Below are positions 17,420 to 26,182 of a stretch of DNA of 64,000 nt, piece by piece. The stretch covers positions 1 through 64,000 of the forward strand of contig NZ_JAAAKV010000016.1 of NCBI RefSeq assembly GCF_009905725.1, in the 5' to 3' direction. This stretch comes from Emticicia sp. CRIBPO (GTDB lineage Bacteria; Bacteroidota; Bacteroidia; Cytophagales; Spirosomataceae). The notes beneath the pieces were generated by a model. The model was not told where the DNA came from, searched no databases, and saw nothing but the letters and a program-made list of their open reading frames with translations. Made by a program: the position numbers and the translations under genes. Numbering within the stretch: position 1 is the first letter of the stretch; each line of letters opens with the position of its first letter.

Positions 17420-17625
17420 GCCCCGATGGGGCTTTGTCTGGGTCTTGATACATTCCCAGTTAACGATGTGTCGCCCCGATGGGGCTAGGGACGGGATTCC
17501 GCCTGACCCGAAATAAATCTCCCGATTTGATTTTCAACAGGCTCTTTTAACCGTGCCTTCGGGTCTTTGTGGCAAGAAATAAATGACACAATAATCGAAA
17601 AAAAAATATGCCGCCCCGAGGGGGC
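17420..17625. repeat. Three short palindromes GCCCC-GAT/GAG-GGGGC
   Basis: GCCCCGATGGGGC occurs at 17420-17432 and 17473-17485, and GCCCCGAGGGGGC at 17613-17625. Each is preceded by a similar rATrTGyCG-like sequence. They lie in the 630-base gap between the surface-repeat gene and the response regulator gene, which otherwise holds only the terminator at 17296-17326. A separate REP-like family from the one at 15495. Confidence 0.6.
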
Positions 17626-17905
17626 TGAGATGCAATAGGTCATCAGAGTCCGAACGGACAGATTAAAACGGCCTGAACCAACAGACAAAAACCAATCCGG
17701 CCGGTGCAGAGGTGCCGTTCAGAACGGGAAAGGGGCTGACCCTGGCACACAAGTTTGTACATTTAAATCCCTATTCTATTTATTTACAGGGCTTTCGGGT
17801 AAAAATAGTGAGATAATTGATTTAATTTGTGACTTTTATGGCTTGTGATAGTCAAAATATCAGATTAGATATGCAAAATATTCTCACAAACTACTATTCG
17901 AAATA

Positions 17906-18544
17906 ATGAAGTCTATATTGATTGCCGACGACCACGTATTGGTCCGCAAAGGACTGGCCATGCTGGTTAAGGATGTTTTTTTCTCTAACTGCAAGATCGA
18001 CTTCGCCGACAACGGCGAGGAAGTTCTCTCGAAACTAAAAACCGGGACTGTGGATATGCTCATCACAGACATCAACATGCCGGACACCAACAGCCTCGAA
18101 ATGGTCACGCAAGCCATTGCCCTTGTTCCCAAGCTCAGAATCCTCATCGTTAGTGTTAACCCTGAAAATATATTCGGCCCGCGGTTTCTTAAGGCCGGTG
18201 CCCACGGGTACATCTGCAAAACCGCCAGCGACGAAGAAACCTCTGAAGCCATCCGATCGGTAGGCTCAGGTAAAAGATACATTACGGATGAGCTCTCCAG
18301 GCATTTCGCTGAAATATTCCTCAACGGCAGTCCCGACAACCCGTTTGACGCCCTCTCAAAACGCGAATTTGAAGTCACCACATTGCTGCTGAAAGGCTAC
18401 GGAGCCCTGGAAATCGCCAATACACTTTCTATCAACCATTCCACGGCGAGTTCTTACAAGTTCAGGGTGTTTGAAAAACTGGGCATTAAGAATGTGCTGG
18501 AGCTGGACCGCCTGGCTAAGCAATTCTATATCATTGAGGGCTGA
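17906..18544 (+). CDS. NarL/LuxR-type response regulator
   Basis: 212 residues. The receiver domain has the acidic pair at ADD (8-9), the phospho-acceptor D55 in LITDINMP, S83 in ILIVSVN and K105 in GYICKTAS. The C-terminal LuxR helix-turn-helix is ALSKREFEVTTLLLKGYGALEIANTLSINHSTASSYKFRVFEKLGI. The acceptor and Lys are intact, so it should be phosphorylated. The likely partner is the large kinase on the opposite strand, whose 3' end overlaps this gene by 14 bases. Having Ser rather than the more usual Thr at position 83 is common and tolerated. Confidence 0.93.
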   Translation: MKSILIADDHVLVRKGLAMLVKDVFFSNCKIDFADNGEEVLSKLKTGTVDMLITDINMPDTNSLEMVTQAIALVPKLRILIVSVNPENIFGPRFLKAGAHGYICKTASDEETSEAIRSVGSGKRYITDELSRHFAEIFLNGSPDNPFDALSKREFEVTTLLLKGYGALEIANTLSINHSTASSYKFRVFEKLGIKNVLELDRLAKQFYIIEG

Positions 18545-21500
18545 TGAGCCTGACCGTAAATACGCTGCCCTGGTCCGGAACAGACTGAATGTCAAGCTCT
18601 GCCTGTATTTCTTTCAGCATCTGAAGCACAAGCAAGCTACCGGTCCCTTCCGTACCGATGTTACGGGTCTCGTCCAGAAAATTCCTGATGTTTTCTTCCG
18701 ACATGCCTTTTCCGGTATCGGTAACAGAAAAGATCAGGCTTTCGCCTTCTGAGCGGGCCTTCAGGTGAATGAGCCCGTTCCGGGTATTTTTATTGGCATT
18801 GTCAATCAGGTTTCGCAGGATAAACCCGAGAATCTGGTAGTCGGAATAACAGTTCAGTCCGGCATCTTCCGTCATCATGTGGTTTTCGCGACTGTGGAGT
18901 ATTTCCCCATACAGCTCTTCCAATTCCGAAAAGAGTTCTTTTACCGTAAACCGGGTCTTTTTCACCACAAAACTATCACTCTGGCTCAGTGCCCAGGTAA
19001 AGAAGTCTTTCGTGAATATCTCCAGGGCCTTGCTGCCCAGCCTGAGGTCTGAGAGGCCCGAAACGAGTTCTTCTCTTGTGATCGTGTCTGCCTTTTTGGC
19101 GATGGAATTGCTGATCGAATTGATAAAACGGATGGGCGACCGCAGGTCATGCAACACCATCGTGATGATCTTGTCTTTTGACTGGTTACTTTTCAGCAGG
19201 GCCATTTCTGATTGTTCGAGGTTCTCCACGGCCTTGTTGAGTTCACTGGTGCGTCGCTCCACCCTCTTTTCAAGTATCTTTGACCTTTCCTTTAAAGACT
19301 TTTCCCTGTACAATATGATCAGGTATCCCGCCAGGCCCAATAACAAAAGCGTGAGGCCGTAAAACCACCACGTGTTATAAAACCAGGGTTGTATACTGAC
19401 GGGAACCCTCAGTATCTGCGAGTCCCGGTTATAAAGCCCCTGACCTTTTCTCACCTGCAGTTCGTATTGGCCCGATGGCAAACCATTGAAGGTGATCACG
19501 CCGTTTTCAGGTACGAGAATCCAACCCGGGGTGAGCCCTTCAAAGTGGTATTCGAGGCTCAGGTTTTCGGCATTCCCGAAGTAAGGACTCGACACCATAA
19601 AAGAAAGGGACCTGAAATCAGGCGGCACGATGAACTTCTCCGATTTACGGAGTTCACGGCCATTCATAGTGACCATGTCCAGGTAGATATTCCTGTCCGG
19701 ATACCTGATGACTGTCCTACGCGGGTAAAACCATACGAGGCCGTTCATCGACGGCAACGACAGCAGGCTGTCTTTGAGCCAGACAAACGACGGATCACAG
19801 CCCCCGTTAAATTCATTGGTCCTCAGGCCGTTTTCCTTACTCATCCGGTAAAAATAAACGTCACTGATTTTACCGTGGGCATAATCAACGAGGTCCTGTT
19901 TCCTGACTTTAAAGAGGCCGCTGTTGGATGGCAGCCAGAAGTACCCCAGGCCATCGTCAATAAAAGCATGTACGGTTTTCAGGGCGTGCTTAGGACCGAA
20001 CGGCATAGGATATACCTTATCCTTTTCGTACATATAAAACCCCTTGCCATAGCTGGCTATCCAGATCCTGTTGTCTTTGTCGGTCATGGTGGTCCTGACA
20101 AAACAGGAGTCGAGCACAGAGCGGTATATCTTGTTGGTGCTGAGGTTATACCACTTCAGCCCCGCTTCTGTGGACAGTAAAAAGTCATCTTCCCCGATCT
20201 TCCTGCCGCTTGCCAGGAAGACATTGGGCGGGAGGGTCTTCAAAACACTGACCGTATCTTTTCTCAGGATCCCCAAGACCCTCCTCGAACAAAAAACGAC
20301 CGAAGAATCAGCCCCGCCCGAAAAAACCGACCTGAGACGGTTGGTCAGGTTCAAAATAACAGACGAACGTCCGGTTTTAAAATCATATTTTTTTAACTGA
20401 TAATGTCGCTCATAATACATCTCCTGCCCGGGTGTGGCGTAAAAAGTCACGCCGTCGGTCGTTTCCAGGGGAATGTGCCTGGCAGGCCCGGTAGCAGACA
20501 AGAGGGCGTCTTTGATAAATACCTGGCTCTCCCCCACCCTGGCCTGGGCGTAAAAGTTCTGTCCTTTTACTTCCTGCGGAATGGAAGGGTAAGTGAAGAT
20601 GGAGCGTTGAACCACATACAGCCCTTCTGTATAGGACCCGAAGAAATATTTGTCCTGCTGCGGTACATAGTAAATGGAGATCGGGGCGTCTATTTTCAGG
20701 TCCGTCAGCACCAGCACGCTGCTCAGCCTGCCTTTTGTGACAAAAATCCTGTAGAGGTTATTACCTGCATAAATAAAAGTGCCGTTTTCGCACCACAGGG
20801 TTTTCATCTTACCCTTCAGATAATCCGCATTCTTTTCAATATCCCCGGTAATCTTCGTGAGGCTATCCTGAAACACCGTCCCTTTCCAGACTTTGGTCTG
20901 ATTGCCGGGCCTGAGCACCATAAAATATTCATCACCCAGCAGGCTTGTATGACTGTCAGGTCTTCTCTCATAACCCGCCAAAGGAACAGCCTTAAGCAGG
21001 TCACGGTTAAAATAGTAGAGTTCCTCGTCACTATATGTGTATATTCCCCCGCTTCTGGTCACACCGTACAACAGCGTTTTGGTGATCGGAAAACTACTCA
21101 AAAACTTGTCGAATGCCTTTATTTTTGTTCCTCCCATCACCGCATAACCGTCATGCCCGAGCCTGACGCCATAGTCATCGGACACGTGGGGGGCTAAAAA
21201 AGAGCCCTGGCCTTGTTCGGATACAGTAATAACCTGACCTCCCTCCGCCCTGGCATACACGCTTCCTTGTATCCCTTTGGCGACCACTTTCATCCTGTCT
21301 GAACTGAGTCCTTTGATTTGCCCTGTGCCGTAGACTTTAAACTGCCTGCCGTCAAAACGCACCAGGCCCATTTCTGTCATAAGCCAGCAATAGCCCGCTT
21401 TGTCAAATCCGATGTCTTTTACACTGCTCTGCGGCAGGCCGTTGTCGGTGGTATAATGGGCCACGGAATATTGCGGCTTCCCTGTCTGAGCATACAGGAA

Positions 21501-21566
21501 ATCCGGATGAATAAAATTGAATATGATGGTTAAGAACCAAAAAATCCGTTTCATCATGTCTGCCAA
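18531..21566 (-). CDS. Two-component sensor histidine kinase with periplasmic beta-propeller and Y_Y_Y domain
   Basis: 1011 residues. A signal/anchor is followed by about 700 residues of two-component-regulator propeller repeats (VAHYTTDNGLPQSSVKDIGFDKAGYCWLMT is typical) and a Y_Y_Y domain (LEYHFEGLTPGWILVPENGV). Then come one membrane helix (WWFYGLTLLLLGLAGYLIIL), a coiled coil, a HisKA domain with H806 in MVLHDLRSPI, and an HATPase domain with NLIDNANKN and DTGKGMSEE. Unlike hybrid one-component versions it has no receiver or AraC domain, so it needs a separate regulator, presumably the convergent LuxR protein. Propeller/Y_Y_Y sensors usually detect oligosaccharides. The start could also be ATG 21557 or 21554. 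Confidence 0.92.
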   Translation of the reverse strand: MADMMKRIFWFLTIIFNFIHPDFLYAQTGKPQYSVAHYTTDNGLPQSSVKDIGFDKAGYCWLMTEMGLVRFDGRQFKVYGTGQIKGLSSDRMKVVAKGIQGSVYARAEGGQVITVSEQGQGSFLAPHVSDDYGVRLGHDGYAVMGGTKIKAFDKFLSSFPITKTLLYGVTRSGGIYTYSDEELYYFNRDLLKAVPLAGYERRPDSHTSLLGDEYFMVLRPGNQTKVWKGTVFQDSLTKITGDIEKNADYLKGKMKTLWCENGTFIYAGNNLYRIFVTKGRLSSVLVLTDLKIDAPISIYYVPQQDKYFFGSYTEGLYVVQRSIFTYPSIPQEVKGQNFYAQARVGESQVFIKDALLSATGPARHIPLETTDGVTFYATPGQEMYYERHYQLKKYDFKTGRSSVILNLTNRLRSVFSGGADSSVVFCSRRVLGILRKDTVSVLKTLPPNVFLASGRKIGEDDFLLSTEAGLKWYNLSTNKIYRSVLDSCFVRTTMTDKDNRIWIASYGKGFYMYEKDKVYPMPFGPKHALKTVHAFIDDGLGYFWLPSNSGLFKVRKQDLVDYAHGKISDVYFYRMSKENGLRTNEFNGGCDPSFVWLKDSLLSLPSMNGLVWFYPRRTVIRYPDRNIYLDMVTMNGRELRKSEKFIVPPDFRSLSFMVSSPYFGNAENLSLEYHFEGLTPGWILVPENGVITFNGLPSGQYELQVRKGQGLYNRDSQILRVPVSIQPWFYNTWWFYGLTLLLLGLAGYLIILYREKSLKERSKILEKRVERRTSELNKAVENLEQSEMALLKSNQSKDKIITMVLHDLRSPIRFINSISNSIAKKADTITREELVSGLSDLRLGSKALEIFTKDFFTWALSQSDSFVVKKTRFTVKELFSELEELYGEILHSRENHMMTEDAGLNCYSDYQILGFILRNLIDNANKNTRNGLIHLKARSEGESLIFSVTDTGKGMSEENIRNFLDETRNIGTEGTGSLLVLQMLKEIQAELDIQSVPDQGSVFTVRLISPQ

Positions 21567-21652
21567 CCTTCTCTATAATTAATACACACCCTGTAGCCCC
21601 CTCCCTACTTTGATGTGAAACCTAACCCCTTTTTTTTCTTAAAGGTAATATT

Positions 21653-21660
21653 TACCTTTG
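21653..21660 (+). promoter_or_regulatory. Isolated TACCTTTG promoter-like element
   Basis: TACCTTTG matches the Bacteroidota -7 box, but no good TTTG lies 19-21 bases upstream (the region is T-rich). No gene is convincing between 21567 and 22675. The only structured element downstream is the terminator at 22311-22337, so a roughly 0.65-kb noncoding transcript is possible. Confidence 0.25.
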
Positions 21661-22310
21661 AATTTGAAACTAAAGATGATCCTGTTTTCTATCCCCTTAT
21701 TTTCAGGTTATTTACACCACTTCTGCAGGACCTGGCAAACCGCCTCCTGAAAGCCCTCAAAACCTCACTTAAACAAAAGATAATCAGCGACTTAAGACAG
21801 GTGGCGATTTTGCTACAACCGTGTGGCTTCATTGCTGTTTTTTATGTGGCACAGCCTTACCAACTTTGCATATCGAAAGGAGATAACAAACGCCTGACGT
21901 ACAAGACAGTACTTTAACTAAAAACGATAAAAGTGAATTTAACCATCGGACCGGTAGAGCCCTGGGAATAAAACGACTCCTGCCCGGGCACCCCTGTCTG
22001 AATATTATCAAACCAAAAGACCCCATTAACATCATTACCCCGGATCATCCGGACTGAGAATTTCAGATTTCCAGTTTTAGCGTTGCAGGTTTAAATAATA
22101 CCTGATGCAGACCCGGCCACACCACATCCCCTTTGGCCTATTGGGGTTATAAACGAGGTGTCGTCAGCTTTATTTACCTGCAACCTCAACTGGGCAATGA
22201 AAAAGAATCAAAAAGACCCATCCCTACTCATAAAACACTATCCACCGGTCAAAGAAGTCAGCATAATGCTTTTAAATCCAATCATGAAAGGCCTGAATCA
22301 GGCCTGACGG

Positions 22311-22337
22311 GTCCCCGGAGTAATCCGGGGGCTTTTT
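22311..22337 (+). terminator. Intrinsic terminator with no obvious upstream gene
   Basis: GTCCCCGGA and TCCGGGGGC form a strong hairpin with loop GTAA, followed by a T run. A second palindrome, AGGCCTGA-ATC-AGGCCT, lies immediately upstream. The nearest plus-strand gene upstream ends at 18544, so this may terminate an unannotated RNA. Confidence 0.6.
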
Positions 22338-22444
22338 TATTTCGAAGGAGAATGGAGAAAGGTAGAACGGAGAAAGGGGCTTTGTTTTTGTCCGGCTATA
22401 GTCGAAGGAGGCAGTTTTTCTCTTTCTTCCCTTTTCTGTGATGT

Positions 22445-22610
22445 CCTTTCTCCCCTTCCGACGTCACCGCCAGGCCGGGCAGGCATTTTCCCTGTCCGAC
22501 GTGGCCATCAGGACATGACAGGCTTTCTCCCCGTCCGGCGTCACCGCCAGGCCGGGCAGGCATTTTCCCCGTCCGACGTGGCCATCAGGCCGGGCGGGCT
22601 TTCTCCTTTC
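22445..22610. repeat. GC-rich dispersed repeat (CGCCAGGCCGGGCAGGC type)
   Basis: Two near-identical tandem units here each contain GACGTCACCGCCAGGCCGGG or a variant, followed by CATTTTCC and GTCCGACGTGGCCATCAGG. Reverse-complement relatives occur at 41105-41165 and 53985-54050. All are intergenic. It lies just upstream of the SRPBCC gene at 22676. Confidence 0.65.
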
Positions 22611-22675
22611 TCTCTTTTTACTTTTTCCTTTGTCCCTTTTCCTTTAAATTCACCAATTCTAATAATTAAAATATC

Positions 22676-23095
22676 ATGACCTTCACCAAAACAATCATCA
22701 TTAATGCCACGGCGTCGCGGGTCTGGAGGGTGCTTACGGAGCCGGAGCTGATGGTGCGGTGGATGTCTGATGCGGACATCAGTGTTGATTCTGACTGGCA
22801 GGTTGGGGGCCCGATCAGCGTCAGGAGTGCGGTCAACGGGGAGCATGAGTATAAGGGGTTTATCCTTCAATGGGTGCCTGAGCGGGTGTTTCAGTACAGT
22901 TCATGGAGCGAGATCATGCGGCTGCCGGACAGCCCGGAGCATTATGCGGTGATTACTTTTGAGCTCAGTGAGCAGGAAGGTCATACCTCGCTTACCATCA
23001 CGCACAGTAACCTGGTGTCGGCGGCCTCCACAGAGCATGTACAGTTTTACTGGAACGGGGCGGCTCCTGTTTTGAAGCGGCTGGCGGAGGGGTAA
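22676..23095 (+). CDS. SRPBCC / AHSA1-type domain protein
   Basis: 139 residues forming a complete AHSA1-like START fold. It begins with TKTIIINATASRVWRVLTEPELMVRWM, has the middle strand GGPISVRS...YKGFILQWVPERVFQYSSWS, and ends with the helix VQFYWNGAAPVLKRLAEG. These small hydrophobic-cavity proteins bind lipophilic ligands or act as cyclase/chaperone-like modules. No ligand can be read from the sequence. It stands alone, 67 bases after the GC-rich repeat, with no ArsR partner here, unlike the pair at 61055-62048. Confidence 0.85.
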   Translation: MTFTKTIIINATASRVWRVLTEPELMVRWMSDADISVDSDWQVGGPISVRSAVNGEHEYKGFILQWVPERVFQYSSWSEIMRLPDSPEHYAVITFELSEQEGHTSLTITHSNLVSAASTEHVQFYWNGAAPVLKRLAEG

Positions 23096-23289
23096 GGATT
23101 CTTTGTACGCTTTTGGGACTCGTGGATCACCATGAAGGCATTAAGAGCATTAAGGAAGCCATGAAGGATAGAGAACCGGCCGGGCTTTTTCTGCTCCTTA
23201 ATTTTTCCCCTCTCCGGTCAGAGACCGGGGGGCGTCGACCGGGCGTCTCCTCCTTACGTCCGGAGATGCTGGCAAGCGGGCGGCGGGTT

Positions 23290-23772
23290 TTCCATATTTA
23301 TGCGTGCGGTCGCCATATTTGTCCGTGCGATTACTACATCTGTCCGTGCGGTTGCTATATCTGTGCGTGCGGTTACTATATCTATGCGTGCGGTTACTAT
23401 ATCTATGCGTGCGGTCGCTATATCTATGCGTGCGGTTACCATATCTGTCCGTGCGGTCGCTATAACTGTGCGTGCGGTTACCATATCTGTCCGTGCGGTT
23501 GCTATATCTGTCCGTGCGGTCGCTATATCTATGCGTGCGGTTGCTATATCTATGCGTGCGGTTACTATATCTATGCGTGCGGTCGCTATATCTATGCGTG
23601 CGGTCGCTATATCTATGCGTGCGGTTACTATATCTGTCCGTGCGGTTGCTATATCTGTGCGTGCGGTTACTATATCAGTCCGTGTGGTCGCTATATCTAT
23701 GCGTGCGGTTACTATATCTGTCCGTGCGGTTGCTATAACTGTGCGTGCGGTTGCTGTATCTGTCCGTGCGGT
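23290..23772. repeat. 21-bp minisatellite, 23 copies
   Basis: Twenty-three consecutive 21-base units of the form GCGTGCGGTyrCTATATCTrT, varying mainly at a few purine/pyrimidine positions and between TATG and GTCC before the CGTGCGG core. Because 21 is a multiple of three, several frames stay open on both strands. One plus frame would give YYIYACG/CYICPCG heptads, but its longest version starts at a TTG (23113) without a ribosome-binding site. I regard it as a non-coding repeat unless expression is shown. Confidence 0.85.
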
Positions 23773-23895
23773 CAACAGACCGGGGGTGAATGGAGGCTCA
23801 AAAGGGAAGTAAGGGGGAGTGTATAAAGAACTGTGTCAAATCCGGCTTTAGCGGGCCTTCGGGGCATAGGACACCTGACCCTGAAAAGTGAAAGG

Positions 23896-23924
23896 GAGGT
23901 TTCAGGCCGGGGGCCTGAAACCTC
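23896..23924. terminator. Strong hairpin, terminator of the 23931 gene
   Basis: GAGGTTTCAGGCC (23896-23908) pairs perfectly with GGCCTGAAACCTC (23912-23924) across a GGG loop. It lies six bases beyond the stop of the minus-strand gene ending at 23931. No long T run follows on either strand. Confidence 0.55.
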
Positions 23925-23930
23925 TGTTGA

Positions 23931-24632
23931 TTAATCTGCGTTTCTGAATTTTAGTTTTTTAACCCGGAGATACTGCGAGGTGTCTGTTCCGAAAGCGGTC
24001 TTCAGATAATCTTTTACATCCAGTGCCACGGGCACCATCCCGGTGCCGGGTGCGTAAAGGATCCCGTCTCTGCGGGCCCGGCAGCTTTCCCATTCGGTGT
24101 AAGCCTGGTTGATGGCCCCATGGGAGGCTTTCAGCATGGCGAGGTGGGCTTCCAAACCCTCCGTTTTGAGATGAGGTTCATTGGGTTGGTAGGTCGGCTG
24201 GCTTTTGACGAGCTCCACAAGGCCCGCAAACTCGGCGATACGTTCGTCAAAACCCTGTTTAGAGCTTGATACTACTTTAGTTTCAGAAGTCGGGCGGGTG
24301 CCTTGCACGCGGTGGTTGATGGTCCGGGCGGCTTCGTTGATCTGGTTTGAAATTCCCTCCGATACTTTCAAGGCATTGACGACCTTCGTGCTGAGGCCTT
24401 TGAGACTCTTAAAGGCCTCGATGCGGCCATCCACGGCGTTGTCATAAGCGATTTCCTTTGCTTTGCAGTCGTTCATACAGCTTGTGGCGGATTCAAGTAC
24501 GCTGCGGAGGTTGTCAAAGCTAAGGCTTTTCTTTGAGGGTTGGTAGGCAGAGCCGTAGTCTGCACAGAAAGTTACGAGGGATTCAAACGATGAAACGTTT
24601 TTGACATGACCGGAATTGGGTTCGTTTGCCAT
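23931..24632 (-). CDS. Uncharacterised cytosolic helical protein with internal duplication
   Basis: Starting at MANEPNSGH (ATG 24632, 16 codons inside the open frame) gives 233 residues with no signal peptide or membrane helix. Two halves share a pattern: YQPSKKSLSFDNLRSVLESA near residue 28 and YQPNEPHLKTEGLEAHLAML near residue 143. Each is followed by a helix with conserved A, R and D/E positions. The segment SEGISNQINEAARTINHRVQG separates them. It resembles a family of hypothetical proteins I associate with Bacteroidota; no function is known to me. It lies at the left edge of the A+T-rich island but has the G+C of the chromosome. Confidence 0.75.
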   Translation of the reverse strand: MANEPNSGHVKNVSSFESLVTFCADYGSAYQPSKKSLSFDNLRSVLESATSCMNDCKAKEIAYDNAVDGRIEAFKSLKGLSTKVVNALKVSEGISNQINEAARTINHRVQGTRPTSETKVVSSSKQGFDERIAEFAGLVELVKSQPTYQPNEPHLKTEGLEAHLAMLKASHGAINQAYTEWESCRARRDGILYAPGTGMVPVALDVKDYLKTAFGTDTSQYLRVKKLKFRNAD

Positions 24633-24843
24633 TTGTTTGTTTGTATTTAGTTGAGTAAAAAATATAAGAATTCTATTCAAGTGTGCAGGCTCACCCCTAC
24701 TCCATTAAGTGAGGGAAGTGAATCTAGTGTGGATAAACGGGGGGAGGGGATTTGAAATTGTGGGGTGAAAGGAGAATAATTTCAGAAAAACTAAAAATCT
24801 ATCAATGTCGTATATATATTTACACGATTATATTTACCTTACC

Positions 24844-26091
24844 ATGAAACCTAGAACCGCTTACATAATAATTATAGTATCTTTATCTATCTGTGTAATC
24901 ATACTAATTTCTTTGTTATTGTTTTCATCAAGAGATTGGGAAATTGCATTTAAGCAACCCATAAATTTTGAAGCAACTGGACAATTCGGTGACTATTTCG
25001 GTGGTGTCATCGGAACATTAATTTCATTAGCGGCTTTAATCTTTCTTTTTATTAATTTAATAGAACAGAGAGCATCTTTTAAAAAGGAACGTTTCGAAAC
25101 TCGATATTTTGAAATGATAAAATTTCATAAAGAAAACGTATCGGATCTTGTCTTTACTACAAAAGACCGGAATCAAAAAGGAAAGGAAGAACTTATAATT
25201 CGAAATGAAGGTAAGAAAGTATTTAAAGTAATTGACTTCGATTTTATTGAGCTTTTTAAAGAACTATCTCCACTATTTAAAAAATACGAAGAAGAAGAAA
25301 TATATGTTGTCAGCTATTTGAAAGACTTGAAGGAAAACAGTCAACTAAAAGAAAGAAAAATTAACTTCAAAAATTATGCAAAAATAGATATAGTATTTAG
25401 CATTTTACTTACTGGTTTAAGTAGTCAAGATAGAGATACACTTAGTAAAGTTTTTGATGGCAGATATAAACCTAATCTCTATGAAACTGCTATTGCCCTG
25501 GCAGCATTAAAGCCTAAAAAGGAGTCATTTTTTTGGAGAGATTGGAAAAGCAAATCGAAAGAGTTCCTTGATCACCTAACTAAAGAAAGTATAGATGAAG
25601 TAAATATTTATTCAGAAGAAGATTTCGAAGCCTTTACAGCAAAAATCTATCGTAAACTATTCGATTCAATTTACCAATCAACAATTAAATTCGACAAATA
25701 TTATGGAGGTCATCAATTTAGACTTGGTCATTATTTCAGGAATATTTTTCAGACTTTAAACTATATAAACGATAACAGTGACCTAAGCCATGAAGAAAAG
25801 CAAGAAAACATTAACCTTCTCAAAGCTCAACTTTCAACATTTGAGCAAAAGTTAATTTTCTATTACAGCGTCTCGTTTTACGGTAGAAAGTGGGAACTAG
25901 AGATGCCTAAAGAGCCTTCAAAAGAAACTGAACCAAGCAAAAGACTAATTACTTTATATGATTTCCTTGAAAATATTCCCAATGATGTAATCTTCAAAGA
26001 TGAAATTATTGTCTCACATTATTATCCTGAAATGAACTTAGAAAACAAAGCCGAAATTGAGGAAAATATTTCTGGCTCCAAAATTGCGTAG
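24844..26091 (+). CDS. Putative phage abortive-infection (AbiC-like) membrane protein
   Basis: The frame is open from an ATG at 24805. I choose MKPRTAY at 24844 because it begins directly with a membrane helix (AYIIIIVSLSICVIILISLLLF). It gives 415 residues. After a second helix (FGGVIGTLISLAALIFLFINLI) comes the putAbiC-type cytosolic part: RASFKKERFETRYFEMIKFHKENVSDL, then GGHQFRLGHYFRNIFQTLNYI and a long helical tail. Family members are annotated as putative phage abortive-infection proteins, and the mechanism is not known. First gene of the A+T-rich island. Confidence 0.7.
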   Translation: MKPRTAYIIIIVSLSICVIILISLLLFSSRDWEIAFKQPINFEATGQFGDYFGGVIGTLISLAALIFLFINLIEQRASFKKERFETRYFEMIKFHKENVSDLVFTTKDRNQKGKEELIIRNEGKKVFKVIDFDFIELFKELSPLFKKYEEEEIYVVSYLKDLKENSQLKERKINFKNYAKIDIVFSILLTGLSSQDRDTLSKVFDGRYKPNLYETAIALAALKPKKESFFWRDWKSKSKEFLDHLTKESIDEVNIYSEEDFEAFTAKIYRKLFDSIYQSTIKFDKYYGGHQFRLGHYFRNIFQTLNYINDNSDLSHEEKQENINLLKAQLSTFEQKLIFYYSVSFYGRKWELEMPKEPSKETEPSKRLITLYDFLENIPNDVIFKDEIIVSHYYPEMNLENKAEIEENISGSKIA

Positions 26092-26182
26092 CCATAATAT
26101 ATCCAAATTGGTTATAGCTCCAATTTTATAGTTCTTCCACACTGAAAATAACATTATCAATACAGGTGAAAGATTTATAAAT

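Noticed and set aside
18765-21197. Long plus-strand frames antisense to the sensor kinase
   Set aside because: They mirror the codon bias of the kinase on the other strand; the kinase has clear HisKA and HATPase motifs.
21615-21917. 100-residue plus-strand frame upstream of the terminator at 22311
   Set aside because: Phe/Leu-rich with no domain; the possible promoter at 21653 lies inside it, so the start would not be transcribed.
23113-23826. 237-residue frame over the 21-bp array (YYIYACG repeats), and overlapping frames on both strands
   Set aside because: Starts at TTG without a ribosome-binding site, and the period of 21 keeps all frames open. Treated as a repeat, not a gene.
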